Assembly: GCA_029939535.1 (NCBI GenBank)
Contig: JAOZST010000155.1
Coordinates: forward strand, 1-9,075
Direction: 5' to 3'
DNA: 9,075 nt
Origin: NBML01 sp029939535
GTDB lineage: Bacteria; Desulfobacterota; Desulfobacteria; Desulfobacterales; Desulfobacteraceae
In this document: positions 1 to 6,486 of the stretch, piece after piece
Numbering within the stretch: the first letter of the stretch is position 1
Layout: every line of letters begins with the position of its first letter
Notes under the pieces: generated by a model
Told to the model about the DNA's origin: nothing
Database searches by the model: none
Seen by the model: the letters and a program-made list of their open reading frames with translations, nothing else
Program-made: the position numbers and the translations under genes

Positions 1-1480
1 CAAAGTCAATGAGAAGTTCGGCCTTTCCCTCAATGACATCCAGGGGACTCATGCCGGTCAGCTCAGGCTTATAAAAGGTACCCCTTAAATGGCAGGCCCC
101 CCGGTCAGAGACCCCATAGGCAAGGCCCACGCCCTTGAGTACCCTGGGGTCATAGCCAGCAGGTTCAAGTCCCTTGGCATGCACTGCAATGTCCTCCAGG
201 TCCCATTTTTTGGCGGCATGTTTAATGCCCTGTGCCAGAACATCTCCAATGCCCTGTCTTTTGGCGATCATATGGATCAGTTTTTCTATGCCGTCCACGT
301 CCCCGTAATCAATATCAAGCTCTATTTTGCCTCGTTTTGCAGCTTCAATGGCAAAGGCGCATAAATTGCCGGCAGTAATGGTATCCATCCCCAGTCTGTC
401 GCACAATACATGGAAAAAAGCGATCTCTTCAATGCTATCAACCATGCAGAGCCCGCCAAAGGCATAGATGGTTTCATATTCCGGTCCTTCAAGGGTCATG
501 CCTTTGTGGCGGCCCTTTAAAATGGTGGTCTGGCGGCCGCAGGCCATGAAGCATTTCAGGCAGCCCGTGGATTTAACATCACATTGGGTATGCAGGGCCT
601 CGGCGCTTATATTTTCCCATTTATCAAAATATCCCTTGGACCAATATTGTGTGGGAAAAGCCTTGTTGGCATTCAATACCTTTACCATCTGGGATGTGCC
701 CATGGATTTGTAGGCCGTGACAGCAGGATGTCCCTTACCCATTTCCGTAATATGTTTTACAAAGGATTTTAAAGCCTGTTCATCATGGTATTCTCTTTTT
801 TCACTTCCCTGGAAGATTATGCCCTTTATCATTTTGGAGGCCATGACAGTTCCTGCGCCGGTCCGTCCTGCACAATGCCAGTTATCATTCTGGATAATAC
901 CGAAGCTGACATTGTTTTCAGATGCCGGTCCAATGGCCACAATCCCGGTTTTTTTAAATTGTTTGCCCTGTTTGTTTGATTTTTGGGTTCCTGATTTCTG
1001 GGTTTCTGGTTTTCCGTTTACAAATTTTTCTTCAATAAGGGCTTCGGTTTCAAAGGTGTCTTTTCCCCAGAGGTCTTCAGCATTGTTGAAAACTACTTTG
1101 CCCGGCTCTATGGAAAGAACCACAGGAGTTTTAGACTGACCGTTTATGACTATGGCATCATATCCTGCAGCATCAATGGCCTCGGGTACCTTGCCACCTG
1201 AATAGGATTCAGAGAAAAAACCAGTCAAAGGGGATTTTGTAAATATCCCATATCTGCTTGATCCCCAGACCCTGCTTCCTGCTGTGGGTCCTGTGCAAAA
1301 AATAAGATTGTTTTCCGGGGCCAGGGCAGGGATCTGGGGAGGATTATATTTATTGAGTAAATAAGCGCCCAGTCCTTTGACCCCTAAATATTTTTCAAAA
1401 ATCTCTTCTTCAATTGCTTTTACTTCAAAGGACTGGCTGGTGATATCAATTGTCAATAATTTTCCATAAAAACCCTTCAT
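1..1480 (-). CDS. aor: aldehyde:ferredoxin oxidoreductase (tungsten pterin enzyme), 3' part off the window
   Basis: Partial gene: 493 codons are open from ATG at 1480 to the left edge, against about 600-630 residues for the family, so the C-terminus is missing. The product starts MKGFYGKLLTIDI, a typical AOR N-terminus. An N-terminal pterin-binding domain occupies about residues 1-205, with TKSPLTGFFSESYSGG near residue 80. The cluster motif C307-x2-C310-x3-C314 matches three of the four [4Fe-4S] ligands of the family; the fourth would lie beyond the edge. EGPEYET follows this motif, and LEPAGYDPR...YGVSDRGACHLRG closes the visible part. Known family role: cytoplasmic oxidation of aldehydes to carboxylates with ferredoxin, using a tungsten bis-pyranopterin. 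The start is supported by GAGGAG about seven bases upstream. Residues 157-177 form a Lys/Gln/Ser/Thr-rich insert. The gene is divergent from the aminotransferase. The exact substrate cannot be read from the sequence. Confidence 0.93.
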   Translation of the reverse strand, partial: MKGFYGKLLTIDITSQSFEVKAIEEEIFEKYLGVKGLGAYLLNKYNPPQIPALAPENNLIFCTGPTAGSRVWGSSRYGIFTKSPLTGFFSESYSGGKVPEAIDAAGYDAIVINGQSKTPVVLSIEPGKVVFNNAEDLWGKDTFETEALIEEKFVNGKPETQKSGTQKSNKQGKQFKKTGIVAIGPASENNVSFGIIQNDNWHCAGRTGAGTVMASKMIKGIIFQGSEKREYHDEQALKSFVKHITEMGKGHPAVTAYKSMGTSQMVKVLNANKAFPTQYWSKGYFDKWENISAEALHTQCDVKSTGCLKCFMACGRQTTILKGRHKGMTLEGPEYETIYAFGGLCMVDSIEEIAFFHVLCDRLGMDTITAGNLCAFAIEAAKRGKIELDIDYGDVDGIEKLIHMIAKRQGIGDVLAQGIKHAAKKWDLEDIAVHAKGLEPAGYDPRVLKGVGLAYGVSDRGACHLRGTFYKPELTGMSPLDVIEGKAELLIDF

Positions 1481-1529
1481 TGGTTTCTCCTCAAGCTGTG
1501 CCCTCAATCTAATCTCTTAAGTTTAATCC

Positions 1530-1578
1530 TTCATTCAAACTCTTCATTCAAACTCTTAAGATTAGGCCTAAGATTAGG
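1530..1578. repeat. short tandem repeats in the AOR leader
   Basis: TTCATTCAAACTC occurs twice head to tail (1530-1542, 1543-1555). The 10-mer TAAGATTAGG then occurs twice with a 12-bp period (1557-1566, 1569-1578). The palindrome TTAGGCCTAA (1562-1571) sits at the junction of the second pair. All lie between the AOR start codon and its presumed promoter, so they would be in the 5' untranslated region or an operator. Function unknown. Confidence 0.75.
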
Positions 1579-1608
1579 ATTGACAGGCAATAATTAAAAA
1601 ACTTTATC

Positions 1609-1625
1609 GTTAAAGTGACTTTAAC
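1609..1625. promoter_or_regulatory. candidate operator, GTTAAAGT-G-ACTTTAAC
   Basis: Perfect 8-bp arms around one central base. A further ACTTTA half-site at 1601-1606 pairs with TAAAGT (1611-1616), giving three evenly placed half-sites. The site lies where the -10 region or start of a leftward AOR promoter would fall, which suits a repressor operator. The regulator is not in the window and its family cannot be assigned. Confidence 0.45.
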
Positions 1626-1648
1626 ATCATTTATAGCAGCTTTGTCAA
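1620..1648 (-). promoter_or_regulatory. aor: candidate AOR promoter
   Basis: Reading the minus strand, TTGACA (1648-1643) is a consensus -35 box. With a 17-base spacer the -10 hexamer would be GTTAAA (1625-1620), which is weak. It overlaps the 17-bp palindrome. A TATAAA at 1635-1630 is too close to this -35 box. The leader to the ATG at 1480 would be about 130 nt. Confidence 0.35.
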
Positions 1649-1802
1649 GTTCAAAACAAAAAAAACATCCAGGGCTTTTCTTGATAAAGCGTTTTCAAAT
1701 CAATTGTTTTTTTATGGAGTATTTAATTTATATCACCTTGATATAGCTGTATTGACTTGCTTGAGCAAATCAAAAGAAAATAAAAAAATCAAGTTAATTT
1801 AC

Positions 1803-1832
1803 TTGACAACATATTTATTTTTGAATTATATA
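1803..1832 (+). promoter_or_regulatory. sigma-70-type promoter of the aminotransferase
   Basis: TTGACA at 1803-1808, then TTATAT at 1826-1831 (17-base spacer) or TATATA at 1827-1832 (18-base spacer). The -35 box overlaps the inverted repeat TCAAGT-N6-ACTTGA (1789-1806), a possible operator. Transcription would begin near 1838-1840, leaving a leader of about 55 nt that contains two palindromes. Confidence 0.6.
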
Positions 1833-1883
1833 AAACATATTATTTAATTAAACGTTTAAGTTTTATTTAAAACTATTATTAAT

Positions 1884-1888
1884 GGGGA
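1884..1888 (+). promoter_or_regulatory. ribosome binding site that decides the aminotransferase start
   Basis: GGGGA ends five bases before the ATG at 1894. The alternative in-frame ATG at 1882 is preceded only by an A/T-rich run with no Shine-Dalgarno sequence, and the GGGG itself lies just after that ATG. The downstream start is therefore preferred. Confidence 0.55.
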
Positions 1889-1893
1889 TTATT

Positions 1894-3264
1894 ATGGGAA
1901 CAGGAAAAAAATTCAGCACTGCTGAAATCCAGGCATTAAAAAAGGCTGATCAGGATCATTATCTTCATCCAACCTCAAGTTTCTGGGTTTTGCAGGAAAA
2001 GGGTGCCAAAATCATCGCCAAGGGCAAAGGCTGCAAAGTATGGGACGTGGAAGGCAAGGAATATTACGATGCTACAGCAGCCTTGTGGTATAGTTCTGTC
2101 GGCCATTGCAGGCCGGATCTGGCCGAAGTTGCCAAGGAACAATTGGACCAGCTTGAGAGCTATCACTCCTTTAATGAATTTGCAAATGTACCCGCAATCC
2201 AGCTGGCTGAAAAAGTCAGCAAAATGATTCCAGTTAAAGATGCCAGGATTTTTTTCACCTCCAGCGGATCTGAAAGTAATGATACCATTTTTAAAATGGT
2301 CAGGTTTTACTGGTTTTTGAAAAATCAGGACAGCAAAGATTTTATCATTACCCGGAACCGGGCCTATCATGGAGTATCCTGTGGTGCTGTCTGTGCAACA
2401 AGGCTTCCTGGTTTCCATGAAGGTTTTGAGCCTCTCCTGCCGGGTTTTGATCATATTGATCCTCCCTATTGCTATCAATGTCCCTGGGGAAAAAAGGTTG
2501 AATCTTGTGGCCTTGAATGTGCCCTTGCTTTGGAAGAAAAAATTACAGAACTGGGAAAGGAAAAGGTTGCGGCATTTGTTGCCGAACCTATTATTGGAAC
2601 AGGCGGCATCATCATACCACCTGCTGGATATTTTGAAAAAATAAAACAAATCTGTGATGACAATGATGTTCTTTTTATTGCAGATGAGGTCATTAATGCC
2701 TTTGGAAGAACAGGAAAAATGTTTGGAATAGAACATTGGGAAGGGGTTGTTCCAGACATCATGACCATGGCAAAGGGCATTACCAGCGGATATGTCCAGC
2801 TGGGTGCCGTTGCATTGTCAGGTGAGATATTTGATACCCTGAAAACAAGAGAAAAGTTTTTACACGGATTCACCTATAGTGGCCATCCTCTTGCCTGCGC
2901 CGTTGGATTGAAAAATCTTGAGATTATTGAAAATGAAAATCTTACTGAGAATTCCGAGAAAATGGGCAGACTTTTGAAGGAAAAAATCCTGGCCCTGGAC
3001 TTGGATGTTATAGGAGATGTGAGGGGTCAGGGTCTCATGGTTGGGGTGGAGCTTGTTAAAAATAAAGAAACCAAAGAAAAATATGACCCGCTTCTGGCAC
3101 CTTCTGTTGTTGATGTTGCCTATGAAATGGGCCTGATCACAAGGCCGCTTATTGGAGATATTCTGCAGTTTTCTCCACCCATGGTCATTACTGAACCGGA
3201 AATTGATGATATCGTAAAAATTCTGGAAGCTGCCATTACCAAAGCGCTAAAAGACAGAGAATAA
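1894..3264 (+). CDS. class III PLP-dependent aminotransferase (omega-transaminase type)
   Basis: 456 residues from ATG 1894 (460 if ATG 1882 is used); numbering here is from 1894. The fold-type I, class III pattern is complete. The phosphate-binding SSGSESN is at 123-129. ADEV has D264, which contacts the pyridine nitrogen. MAKGITSGY carries the Schiff-base K294. FTYSGHPLACAVG follows, and TRPLIGDILQFSPPMVIT lies near the C-terminus. No signal peptide, so cytoplasmic. Family role: transfer of an amino group, often from an omega-amine or amino acid to pyruvate or 2-oxoglutarate, giving an aldehyde or oxo-acid. The sequence does not fix the substrate; taurine, beta-alanine, polyamine or GABA-type donors are all possible. 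A four-cysteine cluster is seen at C193, C196, C205 and C209. It is monocistronic with its own promoter and terminator. The divergent AOR suggests aldehyde processing (inference). Confidence 0.93.
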   Translation: MGTGKKFSTAEIQALKKADQDHYLHPTSSFWVLQEKGAKIIAKGKGCKVWDVEGKEYYDATAALWYSSVGHCRPDLAEVAKEQLDQLESYHSFNEFANVPAIQLAEKVSKMIPVKDARIFFTSSGSESNDTIFKMVRFYWFLKNQDSKDFIITRNRAYHGVSCGAVCATRLPGFHEGFEPLLPGFDHIDPPYCYQCPWGKKVESCGLECALALEEKITELGKEKVAAFVAEPIIGTGGIIIPPAGYFEKIKQICDDNDVLFIADEVINAFGRTGKMFGIEHWEGVVPDIMTMAKGITSGYVQLGAVALSGEIFDTLKTREKFLHGFTYSGHPLACAVGLKNLEIIENENLTENSEKMGRLLKEKILALDLDVIGDVRGQGLMVGVELVKNKETKEKYDPLLAPSVVDVAYEMGLITRPLIGDILQFSPPMVITEPEIDDIVKILEAAITKALKDRE

Positions 3265-3313
3265 AAAAATCGGGAGTAATTACGTTAAGTATAATAGAAT
3301 ACCGCGGCAACTA

Positions 3314-3356
3314 AAAAGGCCCCATTGGAAACGCGCTGTTTCCAAAGGGGCCTTTT
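3314..3356. terminator. bidirectional rho-independent terminator
   Basis: A stem of 19 positions, 3314-3332 with 3338-3356, with one A-A mismatch (3324/3346) and loop GCGCT (3333-3337). The arms begin AAAAGGCCCC and end GGGGCCTTTT, so either strand gives a GC-rich stem followed by T's. It lies between the convergent ends of the aminotransferase (stop 3264) and the second MttB gene (stop 3399), and probably serves both. Confidence 0.85.
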
Positions 3357-3376
3357 ATTCCAAAGGGACCTTTTAT
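3341..3376. repeat. tandem copy of the terminator arm
   Basis: TCCAAAGGGGCCTTTTAT (3341-3358) is followed directly by TCCAAAGGGACCTTTTAT (3359-3376), an 18-bp tandem repeat with one difference. The first copy is the right arm of the terminator; the second could pair with the same left arm less well. It looks like a local duplication. Confidence 0.8.
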
Positions 3377-3398
3377 ATGTATAGATTTATTGCTGGAT

Positions 3399-4874
3399 TT
3401 ATACTATTCCCAGAGATCCTTCATACTCTTTAATGATTTTTTTCATTTCAAGGTCTGCGCCCTTGGGAAGAGCCAGGGGTTTATGGGTATCTAAAATCTG
3501 GTTTGCCTTTTCATAGGCCCTTGAGGTCAGATCTTTCCCCTTTGTCTGCTCCATCCATTTATCCCTGTTCCGCCTGTCAAACAAAGAAGACCGGGACATC
3601 TGTCTCATATGTTCAAAGGTGTGCTGTTTTGTTAGAAATTCACCGCCAGGACCTGCTTCATGAATAATGTCCAGGGCAATTGTTTCTTCATTTACTTCAA
3701 TGCCTTTCATGACATGGAAAATATTATCAATAAGTTCACTGTCCATGATCAGTTTTGAAAAGTCAAAGGTAAGCCCGGAATCCAGACACCCGGCACCATA
3801 TACAATATTGGCTCCTGACAAGGCACTGATAGTAGCAGTAAGGCCTGCTTCATAGGCAGCCTGGGCATCGGGAATTTTACTGTCGGAATGTCCTCCTCCC
3901 ACCCAGGAGGGAAGATTATAAAATCTGGCCATTTTTGCCAGACCTGCACTGATAATTCCATATTCCGGAGCGCCCACTGCTGGTGTGGAAAATCGAAGAT
4001 CCATGATGGTGCTGCAGCTGGCATAGGTGCAATGGGTCCCTTTTTTCGTAAGCTGGGCCAGGGCAATGGCACTCAGGACTTCGGCATTGTGCTGGACAAT
4101 GGCGCCGGCAAGGGTTGCAGGGGCGGTTGCCCCGCTTAAAACCATGGAAATTGGAGCCACGCCAACCCCGGCTCTGGCAGATTCAATAATTACATCGCAG
4201 CAGCTCTGCACCAATTCCAGGGGACTTGTGGGGGTAACAAAGGATGTGATTATGGGTTTTTCCCTGAATTTGTCAGGTCCTCCCATACACACAGCTGCCA
4301 TTTCAAAAATTTTCCTGGCATTTGCTCCGCTGTTGCAGCCCATGAAAATATGTTTGCTGGAGTTGGTCACCATGGCCTCAAAATTATGGATAGCCTGGGT
4401 CATGGCTGGTTTATCCAGAGATCCCATGGGCCTTTCCAAGAGTACAATCTGATCAAGATAATCAACAAGAAGGCTGGCCTTTCCCAGGGCTTTTTTGGAT
4501 GCCCCCTGTATCAGCCTGGTTTCAGGATCAATCACCTTTATACATTCTCCAAAGGTGGAAAAACCCACATGACCCTGGGATATCTTATATCCGTGTTCTT
4601 GTTTTCTACCGTGGTAGGTTATATCTCCTGGAGCTGATTTAATACATTCTTCAATCAAATGACCAGGTATTTTAACAATGCCTGTATTTTCCTTTTGATT
4701 TATCTTTGCACCGCTGTCGTGAAATATTTCCAAAGCTTCTTCAGACTCAACCTTGACCCCGGTTTTTTCCAGCAGGTCGAGTGTTGCCTGGTGCAGAATG
4801 TTGATTTCATCATCTGTAAATATTGGCAGAGAAAATCCAGGGATGGTTTTATGCCCTGATTTTATTTTTTCCAT
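3399..4874 (-). CDS. MttB-family methylamine/quaternary amine:corrinoid methyltransferase, non-pyrrolysine type
   Basis: 491 residues, the family's usual length, aligning end to end with the MttB encoded just upstream. Shared blocks include LLEKTG near residue 35, an A-IHN/VHN-EA segment near 160, MDLRFST-AVGAPE near 291, LPS-V-GG...DSK near 321-333 and TFEHMR near 419. Where MttB has its amber/pyrrolysine, this protein has H329 (GGGHSDSK), so it needs no pyrrolysine. Known non-pyrrolysine members (MtgB for glycine betaine, MtcB, MtpB, MtyB) move a methyl group from a quaternary amine to a corrinoid protein. By that precedent and the betaine importer in the same operon, a quaternary amine substrate, possibly glycine betaine, is likely; this is inference. 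The start is supported by GAGGA at 4882-4878, three bases before the ATG. Stop is TAA. Confidence 0.92.
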   Translation of the reverse strand: MEKIKSGHKTIPGFSLPIFTDDEINILHQATLDLLEKTGVKVESEEALEIFHDSGAKINQKENTGIVKIPGHLIEECIKSAPGDITYHGRKQEHGYKISQGHVGFSTFGECIKVIDPETRLIQGASKKALGKASLLVDYLDQIVLLERPMGSLDKPAMTQAIHNFEAMVTNSSKHIFMGCNSGANARKIFEMAAVCMGGPDKFREKPIITSFVTPTSPLELVQSCCDVIIESARAGVGVAPISMVLSGATAPATLAGAIVQHNAEVLSAIALAQLTKKGTHCTYASCSTIMDLRFSTPAVGAPEYGIISAGLAKMARFYNLPSWVGGGHSDSKIPDAQAAYEAGLTATISALSGANIVYGAGCLDSGLTFDFSKLIMDSELIDNIFHVMKGIEVNEETIALDIIHEAGPGGEFLTKQHTFEHMRQMSRSSLFDRRNRDKWMEQTKGKDLTSRAYEKANQILDTHKPLALPKGADLEMKKIIKEYEGSLGIV

Positions 4875-4889
4875 AAGTCCTCGTAAAGT

Positions 4890-4943
4890 GGGGTCAGGCT
4901 TGACTTATTGTCGTTATTGGAGCAATAAGGCAAGCCTGACCCC
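4890..4943. repeat. REP-like inverted repeat between the two MttB genes
   Basis: GGGGTCAGGCTTG (4890-4902) pairs perfectly with CAAGCCTGACCCC (4931-4943). After an A/G mismatch, CTTATTG (4904-4910) pairs with CAATAAG (4923-4929), leaving a 12-nt loop. It fills most of the ~100-nt gap between the stop of mttB (4977) and the Shine-Dalgarno sequence of the next gene. There is no T-run on the operon strand, so it is not a standard terminator. The 13-base arm recurs exactly at 6504-6516 upstream of mttB. Such GGGGTCAGGC hairpins resemble elements spread by REP-associated transposases, from memory of similar genomes; no transposase is present here. Confidence 0.8.
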
Positions 4944-4976
4944 GTTGGCTTTGTTTGACCGTCTGGTTGCTATGCG

Positions 4977-6464
4977 TTAAAATTCAGGTCTTGTTTTTTC
5001 GACCCCCAGATGACTTTCCGTCTCTTCCACAATGGCTTTTAGTTCAGCCCTGGCATCATCTGATAGAGGCGGAGGTGTATGTCTGGCAAGAATATGCTTA
5101 GCCTCTTCAATGGATCTGTCATAAATATTGGTGGATCCCTGGGCCTCCCATTTTTCCCTGACCCTTCTATCAATTAATTTGGGATGGGAAATGGATCTCA
5201 TGTGTTCAAATGTTTCTTTCCGGGTAACAAAATCATTAAAGGATCCTACCTCTTTGATTGCATCAACTGAAAGTGTTTCATCTGTAACAGGGATACCATT
5301 TACGCAATAATTAATCATCCTGGCAAATTCATTGTCCATGACCAATTGTCCATAATCAAATGTAACGCCCATTTCCATCATTCCCAGACCATAAATCAGG
5401 TTGGCACCTGCCAACGCTGTGAGGAGTCCGGAAAGGGTCTTTTCATGACCAAGCTGGGCATCGGAAACTTTGCTGTCGCCCTATCCACCCGCAACAAAGG
5501 AGGGAAGGCTGTTAAACCTGGCCAGCCTTGCCACTGCAGCATTGATCATGGCACATTCCGGAGCACCAACCGTTGCAGTTGCAAAGCGCAGATCCATTGC
5601 CGTGGTGGAGCTGCCGTACATTATGGGTGCACCCTTGACTGTCAGCTGGCTTAAGGCCACTGAAGCCAGGAGTTCAGCATTATGATCAACCAGGGTTCCT
5701 GCAAGATGGATGGATGATGAAGCTCCTGCCATGGCCATGGTGATAATATTCACCATCATGCCTGCCTTGGCAGATTCCATTATAACCTCACAGGTATCCT
5801 GCACAAGCCTGAGAGGACTGACCGGGCAGGTATGAAAAGAGACAAGAGGTCTTTCCCGCAATGCCTGCTCTCCTCCGGCAACCACCTGGGCCATTTTCAC
5901 GATCTGCCTGGCAAGGTACCCGCTGAAGGGCCCGATCATGACATGCTTGGTTGTGTTATTGAAAATGGCTTCAGCATTGTGGACCGGAGCTACTTCTGCC
6001 GGCACATTATGGGCACCCATGGCCCGGTTGTAAACAGAGATTTCACTTAGGAAATCACCCAGTTTGGCTGACATGCCAACATCCATTTTAGTGGGTGCCC
6101 TAAGTTCACCTGTATCCAGGTCATTAAGTTGGATTCCTTCACCAAAATTGGTAAATCCCACCCGATTGTTTTCAACAACAAAATCGTCTTCTGGCCTGCG
6201 TCCAGCCATGACGAATTTCGGGGGTGCTGATCGAAGTGTGTCTTCAATTATATATGGCGGCAGTTTGACAATTTTTGTTTTTTTGTCAATTTTAGCACCA
6301 TTGGCATGAAAAATTTCCAAAGCATCTTCATCTTCAACAAAGATGCCTGTTTTTTCCAGGACTTCCAGGGTTGCCAGATGGATCTCATAGAGTTCATCAT
6401 CTGTAAGGGTGTTTAAACTGAACCCTCCGCTTCCCAGTTTCCCTGCGTGGATATTTCGTCTCAC
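4977..6464 (-). CDS. mttB: trimethylamine:corrinoid methyltransferase with pyrrolysine (amber readthrough)
   Basis: Read through one in-frame TAG, this is a 495-residue protein, the normal MttB length. Residues 1-327 end ...LPSFVAGG, the amber codon is residue 328, and the frame continues GDSKVSDAQLGHEK to a TAA at 4979-4977. Archaeal MttB has its genetically encoded pyrrolysine at about residue 334, and the flanking GG-O-GDSK context aligns with the neighbouring paralogue's GGGHSDSK. Known role: pyrrolysine binds and activates trimethylamine, and the methyl goes to the Co(I) corrinoid of MttC, in the cytoplasm. The start is GTG at 6464 with AGGAGGAGG (6480-6472) seven T's upstream. It lies 104 nt after the permease gene in the same direction. 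No mttC or pyl gene is in the window; production of full-length protein assumes they exist elsewhere. The downstream half has no start or ribosome site of its own near 5414. Confidence 0.92.
5481..5483 (-). other. mttB: in-frame amber codon read as pyrrolysine
   Basis: The plus strand shows CTA, so TAG on the coding strand, as codon 328 of mttB. Codons on both sides stay in one frame with no insertion or deletion, and family similarity continues straight through. No other in-frame stop interrupts the gene. Pyrrolysine is the established reading for amber in MttB; the pylT/pylS genes needed for it are not in the window. Confidence 0.88.
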
Positions 6465-6471
6465 AAAAAAA

Positions 6472-6480
6472 CCTCCTCCT
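6472..6480 (-). promoter_or_regulatory. mttB: strong ribosome binding site for the GTG start of mttB
   Basis: AGGAGGAGG on the coding strand, followed by seven T's and then GTG (6464-6462). This near-ideal Shine-Dalgarno match fixes the unusual GTG start. Confidence 0.8.
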
Positions 6481-6486
6481 TCTTAA

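Larger units (their letters stand above)
1481..1893. promoter_or_regulatory. divergent intergenic regulatory region
   Basis: About 400 bp of AT-rich DNA between the leftward AOR gene and the rightward aminotransferase, with no convincing ORF. It holds short tandem repeats next to the AOR start (1530-1555 and 1557-1578), a perfect 17-bp interrupted palindrome (1609-1625), a sigma-70-like promoter for the aminotransferase (1803-1832) with a TCAAGT-N6-ACTTGA inverted repeat just upstream (1789-1806), and two stacked palindromes in the aminotransferase leader (TTAAACGTTTAA at 1848-1859; AGTTTTA-TT-TAAAACT at 1859-1874). No riboswitch fold was recognised. Confidence 0.75.

Noticed and set aside
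89..1139. Several plus-strand open frames of 62-140 codons
   Set aside because: They are antisense to the continuous AOR frame, which carries clear cofactor and iron-sulfur motifs.
1481..1893. Riboswitch or small RNA in the long leader region
   Set aside because: The stems seen are short, AT-rich and operator-like. No conserved cobalamin, SAM, glycine or molybdenum/tungsten cofactor riboswitch motif was recognised by eye.
1975..2736. 253-codon open frame on the minus strand inside the aminotransferase
   Set aside because: It lies wholly antisense to a gene with complete class III aminotransferase motifs. Its translation resembles no family and it has no upstream gene context.
4890..4943. 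Rho-independent terminator between the methyltransferases
   Set aside because: No T-run follows the stem on the minus strand, and the next gene has its own ribosome site immediately after, so readthrough is more likely.
4977..5414. Separate short gene starting near 5414
   Set aside because: The supposed start is a TTG that is an internal Leu in the mttB frame, with no ribosome site. Family similarity runs unbroken from the amber codon into this stretch.
4977..6464. mttB as a pseudogene broken by a nonsense mutation
   Set aside because: The stop is amber, not ochre or opal. It is the only interruption, sits at the known pyrrolysine position, and the downstream third remains well conserved, as expected for a decoded codon.
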